A DNA stretch of 64,000 nt, taken from positions 17,863,001 through 17,927,000 of the forward strand of contig NC_092673.1 of assembly GCF_964355755.1 (NCBI RefSeq), in the 5' to 3' direction. The notes beneath the pieces were generated by a model, which saw only the letters and a list, made by a program, of their open reading frames with translations, was not told the origin of the DNA and did no database searches. The DNA is from Antedon mediterranea (Eukaryota; Echinodermata; Crinoidea; Comatulida; Antedonidae). How positions within the stretch are numbered: position 1 is the first letter of the stretch; each line of letters opens with the position of its first letter. Below are positions 55,817 to 64,000 of this stretch, piece by piece. Made by a program: the position numbers and the translations under genes.

Positions 55817-56590
55817 CTAGAATTTAATTCGTCAGTTTGACGAATTGTAGGTGATCATTTTTCTAATTTTATTGACATTAATATGTTTAGATATACACGT
55901 ACGTCAACATACAATCGGAAAATGTAGATGTATGCCATCCCATTATACGCTTGTAGTGCTCAGTTGTGCCTACTGATATGCCATATACGTTATGTACAGT
56001 ATATACTGTATATCTATATACAGTGTAGCATTGGTGAAATTAGGGACACACGTCATGTTCTAATTGTTTTGTATGATAGAATTATCAAAATAAACTCGAA
56101 AATGACAATTTCGAAAGACAATGAATTGAGCAAATAAATATAAGAATTGGAAGAGAATTTGGCACCAAGAAGCGCTGTGAGCGCTCTTTGAAATGTGTAT
56201 AACTTTGACGACAAAGATGAATAAACTACTCATAGGCAAAATAATTACATAAATTCGTATCTGCAATCCAATAGCTTTCAAACAACGTTTTAATGATGAT
56301 TACCACTTTTGATTCTGACGAGCTAACATATTGAAAGTTATTTCAAATTTGAAAACAAGTGACCCAAGTTATTTTCATTTTTAGACATGATGATGTCATA
56401 AGAAAAGAAATATTTTTAACTCATGCGAGAGATAGTTGAATGACGTAGACAATATTAAAATCTCGCGCAAATGGAATACGTATGAGCAAGATGAGCTCTG
56501 TTAAATGTGATGAACAATAACGAAAGAGAGAATAATCGATGTACGTTGGAATATTGCACAAAGAAATATGTTATGGCATTATGACCACCA
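55817..56590 (-). mobile_element. Diverged Helentron-like element in reverse orientation
   Basis: The left end reads CTAG, 5 bases, then hairpin AATTCGTCA-GTT-TGACGAATT (55826-55846), the mirror image of the 3' ends at 31.2, 33.0, 34.7 and 36.3 kb. Further right, ACTCATGCGAGAGATAGTTG and GTAGACAATATTAAAATCTC are reverse complements of the conserved body segment of elements A-E. The body is shortened and no 5' end is recognisable. Confidence 0.68.
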
Positions 56591-58958
56591 GTCTTTATTG
56601 TTATTTAAATTGAATTACGACATGTTTTAAATGTGCACTGTACCTAGGTAGGCCTTTATATGTTAAGTATCAGGCGTTTACTGTATACCGTACTATCTGG
56701 TTAGGTAGCCGCGGCATGTCCCTAGCACGGTTTATTATGTTATTTGTTAGAGCTTGGTCTGTTACTGTAATGAAATACTACAATAATAATAATGTTGATG
56801 ATGATACTGTGGGTTTTGTCATTTTGTCCACTTATATAAAGTCATGTTGTGCGGTGTTGATTGTGTATGTTAAGAACTGTCCATACTATCAAAGTAAAGT
56901 ACTTACACTGCACAAATCAAACACACACAAGGAAAAAATTGATTGAGTAAGGTGCATCAGTGCATAACAATTTGAAATAGGCAATACAATGCACCAGTCT
57001 TTATTGTTATCATTTGAATTAGGTTCGAATTATATACTGTTCCTAGATATGCCTATATTAGATAGCAGCCCTGTAATGTATACTTTACTATATAGCTAGG
57101 TAGGCAGAGGCACGACCTTACCACGGATTGCATTGTATTTTGTTAGGGCTTCGTCGTCCGTTACTGTAATAATATAGTGTTGTCATTGTTAATAACAATA
57201 TGTCTTTATTTTGTATAACAGGTGCCTTGACCATCTGTCTTAAGCGGAACATACATATGTAACATCGGTAATAACTACACCATGTACATATTTCTGTTTG
57301 GAAAAGTCCATGACTTATTCTCGGTCTGTGAATAATAATATTAATATTGAACTTCGGAAATCCAAGTTGCCATAGTAAGCCAATTCAATTTAGGAGAAGT
57401 CAGCAGGTGTTTATGGGAAATGTACCTCACATGTCACTATACAAAGACAACCCAATTTATGAGATTGACAACAACAGTTATGGGAAGGCGAGGCCATGAT
57501 TCCCGTGTATATACATAGGAAATTGGCTAGCGTGAATGGTTTGTAATGAATTTACACCCGCTACGGTTTCATACGCCGGCGAGTCACTTTTTCTCTCTAT
57601 TTCCCCGATAACTGATGATGTCAAATGAATACATACCTTATCACAAACTTGAAAAGCACAACCTTATTTTCCGTTTGGGGGCCCAATTATACCTCAAATT
57701 GATTTAGGTACACGCGTTCAGTCTTTATTGTTGTCACAAATGACTCGACCTTACAAATATTATAGCCCGAACGTCTAGCTAGCGTTACCAGTTTGTGCCT
57801 GACTCAATATGTAGGTCAGTCCGGCCTGCATCTTGTCGGCCATTTCCTGATTTCTCCTAAGCGTGTGTGGATTATCTGGAAGCTGTAGTAGGTTCAATTC
57901 AAATTCAATAGGATCTGTACTATAAATATTACTTACCCCCACTATGCACCTGGCTATTACTTACCAATATTAGTAGGAGACTGCGATATAATCCTTAGAT
58001 TTATATTAAAACTTTATTTAACAGGAACAGCCAAAGTAGTATGAATATAATTGTCTCGCTTACAATAAGCAAATACCACACCCCGGATGACCAAGGTTAC
58101 GGGCGGCCGTTAGAGCCAAAATAATCCAGACATGGGAATTCTGCAATTGAAAATTGATAAATGGTTAATAATTAGTGTATTTTCATAAATATTAATGTGA
58201 TGTATTTACATGTTTGTTTTGTAGATATTACATATTTTTTGTGCAGGTCAGGATATGTCCTTCCTAGTGATGAGGGTACTAAGAACATTTGTAAGAAAAA
58301 CATCTTGAAAGACTGAGTGGCATGCAACATTTTGGACCTATTCCCATTGACGTGTCTGGTTACAAAAGTGGACACACAAATAATGTCATTGGACATAACT
58401 AACCAGGAAGAATAATGCGTTGATAAAAGAGGTGATTTTTGGAAAGCAAGGTTGTGTGGATACAGTTGTTCGCTCATTTGGTCTAAAAGAAGTTAGTTTT
58501 ATTTTCAAACCTTCTCCCCCTATAGTTAGGAACAGTAGAAGGCATACTATTTTAATTTAAGTTTTTGTTATTGCTATACAATTTGTCACAGACGTGATAT
58601 GGTAGACAATAAATGAGATGAAGTTAATCTAAAGATTTCTTGTAGTTATTAACAAACATCGTAGGTGTCATAATGTTCAACGATGAAAAAGAAGTGGACA
58701 GATAGGACAGACGAACAACTGCCAAACCAACAGGAAAATGGAATATAAAACACATATCTTTAGAAATCAGGTATCCTAGAACATGTTATAGGTTAGCAGA
58801 TTTCTAACAGAAGTGAAATGCTATGATGCGATCAAATTAATGTTTGCCGCCCTCTATCATGGTAAAATGCATTACACATTTTTAAACATTATGTAGGCTA
58901 CCAATATTTGTCGCTTGTATTCCAATTTGCACACGATTTAAACGGGTCGGGTCAGTCT
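56591..58958. other. Non-coding stretch
   Basis: No gene supported. It contains two similar segments near 56640-56800 and 57050-57180 (CTGT(A/T)CCTAG(G/A)TA, then CGTTACTGTAAT), a local duplication. Confidence 0.45.
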
Positions 58959-59843
58959 AATTACCGAGAACAACCGAAAACAACCACAAACAACCGACAA
59001 CAACCGTAAACAACCGACAACAAACTGAAAACAAGCCGAAACCAAAATAAAAAAGCTAAATACCCAGATCAAATTTGTTGAATATTTCTTTGAATTTCGC
59101 CGTCTATTCATGGGGGTCTGAGGCTAAGTAAGCTAAGACCATACAGAGGGGAAACTACGCGCGTAAAAGCCAAGGAGATCCCTACGAAATGACAGTGTGC
59201 ACAAAATACAACTCAAAATCGACCAAATTTAATGAAATACACCGCAGACTGCATTACAAAACATATATCTTTCTAGTCTTCAAAAACAAAGCGTGATTAT
59301 ATCTGACTTTGCGTTTCGTCCGCAGTTTTCGCCACCTAAGTTAATACTGAAGTGATAGGCATAAAAACATTATTTACTCGACTACGGTAATTGTACTAAA
59401 AAGATTTTGTGAATCTTTTAGCGCGATCTTGTTTTAAGTATACTTTATAGACCCTAATTATATTATTCGTATTCTTAAAAATATCATTTTTGTATTATTA
59501 TCTTTGGAATCCTATAAGTAAATTGATAATGATTAACCATAGTAAATTTACTTTCTGTACTAGGTATTAACGTAATAACAATTATTGTGAGGAGTAAATC
59601 CTTTGGTTTTTGGATCAAAAATCGGAAGACTGAAAATAATGACTTTTCCGCGCCGCCGGTGTTCTCTTAGTTACGGTCTTCACAAACACCCATCAATAGA
59701 GGGCGACATCACTGAAAATATTATACGACATTGGTTTTAGGTATTTAGATTATTGTATTTTGATTTAGGTTTGTTCTGGGTTGTTATTAGTTGTTCATGG
59801 TTGTTGCCTGTTGTTTTGTTGTTTTCGGTTGTTTTCGGTAATT
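58959..59843. mobile_element. MITE-like element with AAC-rich terminal inverted repeats
   Basis: The left end AATTACCGAGAACAACCGAA with several more ACAACCG(A/T) repeats (58959-59040) is mirrored at the right end by repeated GTTGTTxxxGGTTGTT ending TTTTCGGTAATT (59770-59843). The interior of about 730 bp has no coding frame. The target duplication is not resolved (a TA may be shared). Confidence 0.6.
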
Positions 59844-60392
59844 AAATTCGTTTTAAAGCCATTATACTGGATGAAGTGGCTTATTACAAAAGAATAAAAA
59901 CAATGAACCCGCAATGACATGTCCCATTCAAACGCATCCGGCATTTACAGTTATTAGCGTAACATGCTGAAGGGCAAGAAACCCCCTCACGGAATGTCGG
60001 TACGTTAAGAAAACCTCACCGGATCAATATAGTGAGTCCAAAATATGTAACTTCTTCCCAAAGTACGAACTTAAGCCCAGTAAACTAGCCTTGAGGGCGT
60101 TAATCGTTTTCCACAATTCAGATGTTGTCTACAGTACGTCAATTTGGGGGACCTGGTAATTTCATACAATACGTCAACTTGCAGACGCCAAACACTATCT
60201 GAAATATTGAAGTGCTTTGTTGCAATACGGTAGGCTGGCGAAATGTAACATTTTATATTGGTAGTGCAAGGTAAAAACTCACCGGAAAAACCCCAAGTGA
60301 TAGTTTAGGTGAATAACCCAACCAGGCCCTGCAACACAATGTTAATGTATGTTGTATGTAAACAGCAACTGTCGCTCTTCTCCCGCTATTTC
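59844..60392. other. Non-coding stretch before an exon-like frame
   Basis: Nothing recognisable; it ends in an acceptor-like CTTCTCCCGCTATTTCAG (60392). Confidence 0.4.
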
Positions 60393-60672
60393 AGATCCTC
60401 GTTCAACACTGCCGGTTCAGTCACGCGTGAAATACAATATTCCTAGAAAAGCCCGACTCCCCTCTCTGTTTTCAAATCTGTATAAGACATATCAATTTGT
60501 TTTCCTCAATGGCCAAACAAAAGAAGTTAATGGCACTAAACAATTAGCGATTCCTTTTAAGCCGTTAAGGGAATGTAATACTCTAATCGGTTACTATTCT
60601 GTTCTTCATTGGCGCACAAATGTGGGACAAAAATCGTATGGCAAGCCGTTTTATCATGTATCCTTGAATTAA
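60393..60672 (+). CDS. Unidentified terminal exon (candidate)
   Basis: An open frame continues about 90 codons from the acceptor-like CCCGCTATTTCAG to TAA at 60670-60672. It encodes a basic, balanced-composition peptide (contains YNIPRKARLPSLFSNLYKTY and ECNTLIGYYSVLHWR). An upstream ATG at 60349 is also in frame, so it could be a 107-codon ORF. Codon usage and composition look more gene-like than neighbouring frames, but I recognise no family. Confidence 0.3.
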
Positions 60673-60799
60673 TGTTAAGTTGAATACATTTCACTGAAGT
60701 GCAGTGGTATTCAAGTGCAATACATTCAACTTAAACTGCAATACATTCTATTTGCAGTGAGGTTCAATTGCATCCCAGTGGGCACAGAACATAATTTCA

Positions 60800-62995
60800 A
60801 CGTTGAATCAACGTTGAAATATAGTTGATTTGTTGAAATCATGTTGTCAGCGTATTTCAAACGTTGAATCAACGTTGAAATAACATTTTTTCCCTAACTA
60901 TTTTTTTTACGTTTAGTAATAAACATTGAATCAACGTTGAAATAACATTTTCTTTTTAACTAGTAATTTATGTTAATTAATAAATGTTGATTTAACGTTG
61001 AAATAACATTGTTTTTCAAACAAATGTTTTACGTTAATTTATAAATGTTGATTCAACGTTGAAATAACATTGTATTTTTAACTAGAAATTTACGTTAATT
61101 TATCAATGTTGATCCAACGTTAAAATAACATTGTCCTTCTAACTAGTAAATTACGTTAATTTATCAATGTTGATTTAACGTTGAAATAACATTGTCTTTC
61201 TAACTAGTAATTTACGTTAATTTGTCAATGTTGATCCAACGTTGAAATAACATTGTATTTTTAACTAGAAATTTACGTTAATTTATCAATGTTGATCCAA
61301 CGTTGAAATAATCTTGTATTTTTAACTAGAAATTTACGTTAATTTATCAATGTTGATCCAACATTGAAATAACATTGTATTTCTAACTAGAAATTTACGT
61401 TTTATTATCAATGTTGATCCAACGTTCAAATAACATTGTCTTTCTAACTAGTAATTTACGTTAATTTATCAATGTTGATTTAACGTTGAAATAACATTGT
61501 CTTTCTAACTAGAAATTTACGTTAATTTATCAATGTTGATCCAACGTTGAAATAACATTGTATTTCTAACTAGAAATTTTCGTTTTATTATCAATGTTGA
61601 TCCAACGTTGAAATAACATTGTCTTTCTAACTAGTAATTTAAGTTAATTTATCAATGTTGATCCAACGTTGAAATAACATTGTCTTTCTAACTAGTAATT
61701 TACCTTAATTTATCAATGTTGATCCAACGTTAAAATCACATTGTATTTTTAACTCGAAATTTAAGTTAATTTATCAATGTTGATCCAACGTTGAAATAAC
61801 ATTGTATTTTTAACTAGTAATTTACGTTAATTTATCAATGTTGATCCAACGTTGAAATAACATTGTATTTTTAACTAGTAATTTACGTTAATTTATCAAT
61901 GTTGATCCAACGTTGAAATAACAATGTATTTTTAACTAGAAATTTACGTTAATTTATTAATGTTGATCCAACGTTGAAATAACATTGTATTTTTAACTAG
62001 AAATTTACGTTAATTTATTAATGTTAATCCAACGTTGAAATAACATTGTCTTTTTAACTAGTAATTTAAGTTAATTTATCATTGTTGATCCAACGTTGAA
62101 ATAACATTGTCTTTCTAACTAGTAATTTACGTTAATTTATCAATGTTGATCCAACGTTAAAATCACATAGTATTTTTAACTAGAAATTTACGTTAATTTA
62201 TCAATGTTGATCCAACGTTGAAATAACATTGTATTTTAAACTAGTAATTTACGTTAATTTATCAATGTTGATCCAACGTTAAAATCACATAGTATTTTTA
62301 ACTAGAAATTTACGTTAATTTATCAATGTTGATCCAACGTTGAAATAACATTGTATTTTTAACTAGTAATTTACGTTAATTTATCAATGTTGATCCAACG
62401 TTGAAATAACATTGTATTTCTAACTAGTAATTTACGTTAATTTATCAATGTTGATCCTACGTTGAAATAACATTGTATTTTTAACTAGAAATTTACGTTA
62501 ATTTATTAATGTTGATCCAACGTTGAAATAACATTGTCTTTCTAACTAGTAATTTACGTTAATTTATCAATGTTGATACAACGTTGAAATAACATTGTCT
62601 TTATATCTAGAAATTTACGTTAATTTATCAATGTTGATCCAACGTTGAAATAACATTGTATTTTTAACAAGAAATTTACATTAATTTATCAATGTTGATC
62701 CAACGTTGCAATAACATTGTATTTTTAACTAGAAATTTACGTTAATTTATCAATGTTGATCCAACGTTGAAATAACATTGTATTTCTAACTAGTAATTTA
62801 CGTTAATTTATCAATGTTGATCCAACGTTGAAATAACAATTGTATTTTTAACAAGAAATTTACGTTAATTTATCAATGTTGCTCCAACGTTGAAATAACA
62901 TTGTCTTTCTAACTAGTAATTGACGTTAATTTATCAATGTTGATCCAACGTTGAAATAACATTGTATTTCTAACTAATAATTTTTTTCAAACAAT
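60800..62995. repeat. 61-bp satellite array, about 36 copies
   Basis: The unit is AACGTTGAAATAACATTGTA, then TTTTTAACTAGAAATTTACG, then TTAATTTATCAATGTTGATCC (61 bp); AACGTTG starts at 61238 and 61299. Every unit has AACGTT and overlapping TCAACGTTGA-type palindromes. Copies are more diverged than in the 58-bp satellite, with alternating CTAGAAA/CTAGTAA and GTATTT/GTCTTT variants. The array decays into TTTTCAATGTT fragments up to about 63240. Confidence 0.95.
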
Positions 62996-63240
62996 TATTA
63001 TTTTTGTTTTTCAATGTTATTCCAACGTTATTTTAACGTTGAAATCCAGTTGCCATTTTCAAATGACATGTTTTCAACGTTGAAAAACTCTTGAAATTAT
63101 GTTGTTTTTTCAAACAATTATTATTTTTGTTTTTCAATGTTAATTAAACGTTAAATTAAAGATAAATTCTATTTAATACTTAAATTTTTTAATACTAAGT
63201 GCGTTGCCATTGATGTTTCAACGTTAAATTAACATTAGAT

Positions 63241-64000
63241 TTCAGTTGGCGGTTTATTTTATCATCCTTTATTGTAAAACAAATGATTATTGGTTATTTA
63301 GGAATTTTAGATTGGCAAATATTATTGTCTCTGTATAATACAAAAATGTTCTAGAAGTTGTGTTGAAAATTGAATGATCCCTTCATTCATGATATGCAAG
63401 ATCAAATTTCATAAGATACGAGCTTGTCATTGGTTTAGTTTCGTTTTGATAAAATTTTGAAACTGGTGTCAGTAATTTCAGTTACTTCGACGTAGGAGGC
63501 CTACAGTAGTAGTGGTGTGTAGAAAAAAAAGGCTCATCATTGAAATTGTCAAATAAGTATGTTTTGAGGTAGGAAAACAATCTTTTTTATTTGTAATCTA
63601 CTAATTTTTAAGCTTTGAGCTTGACTATTTTACCCTTATCAATAGCTAGCCTCTAGTCTAGTAGGCCACACATGCATAGCTAGGCTATTATAGCCTGGTA
63701 GGCTAGGCCTAGAGGCTAGGCAGGCTGCCAAACTGATGAACTGAATTCACTCACTAGGCCTAGTGGAAGCATTTAGTATTATGCATGTCAAGGGCAAACA
63801 TTTGCCTTGTCAAGGATAACTACAGTACTGTACTTATTATGGTTATAAAATGGTATGTATTACTAGGCCTTTTAGTTCAATACTTTCTTTATTTATCCAA
63901 AAGTATACATATATAACATTATAATAATATATATAATTAGTTGGCCTAGCTAGCTTTCTGCTAGAGTAGACTGTCTACAGTAGCTGCTAATGCTATTATT
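63241..64000. other. Non-coding right edge with AGGCCTAG cluster
   Basis: No gene. 63640-63760 is another AGGCCTAG/GCTAGG palindrome cluster. Confidence 0.5.

Overview
The window looks like nuclear DNA of an invertebrate animal, most likely a marine deuterostome (echinoderm or hemichordate type). The reasons are AT-rich intron-split genes, abundant palindromic AGGCCTAG clusters, large satellites and dense transposon debris. The best marker is a multi-exon RAG1-like gene, a family known mainly from deuterostomes and a few other invertebrates. The taxonomic call is inference.

Layout. 0-4.1 kb: an 88-bp tandem array, a LINE 3' remnant and unremarkable DNA. 4.1-7.85 kb (+): a RAG1-like gene in at least eight exons. 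It has the N-terminal zinc region, a RING finger and counterparts of all three catalytic acidic residues. It lacks the LHxxIG/insertion-domain part, where a pair of identical 145-bp direct repeats now sits, and has an apparent 1-nt phase error at one junction, so this copy is probably defective. 8-10.9 kb: duplicated non-coding DNA. 10.9-16.2 kb: an 83-copy 58-bp satellite interrupted by a LINE 3' end with a 13-bp target duplication. 16.8-17.62 kb (+): the 3' exons of a death-effector-domain gene. 17.8-20.2 kb: short tandem repeats, a LINE remnant and an inverted-repeat element.

20.25-27.32 kb (-): a very young LTR retroelement (298-bp LTRs with one mismatch, 4-bp TTTG target duplication). 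It has no visible pol. It encodes a Gag, a PHD finger that can be spliced in frame to Gag, a TatD-fold protein with lost metal ligands, and a possible spliced membrane protein in the leader. 27.7-29.4 kb: a 60-bp array split by a fold-back element. 29.5-38.5 kb: a head-to-tail series of about 1.6-kb non-coding elements with Helentron-type ends (internal inverted repeat, 3' hairpin, CTAG terminus), each with several TGACGTCA sites. 38.5-42.8 kb: repeat copies and LINE tails. 42.86-51.98 kb (-): an autonomous Helentron (Helitron2) with a PHD finger, a C76-like peptidase domain, OTU protease, HUH Rep, PIF1-type helicase and a C-terminal endonuclease. The OTU domain is split by a frame change at an A11 run. 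52-64 kb: microsatellites, an inverted Helentron-like relative, an AAC-rich inverted-repeat element, one unidentified exon, and a 36-copy 61-bp satellite.

How the parts relate. The window is mainly a mobile-element landscape with one ordinary host-gene fragment (the DED gene). The autonomous Helentron is a plausible enzyme source for the short Helentron-like series, but I did not find matching termini on it. The RAG1-like gene has no RAG2-like partner in the window.
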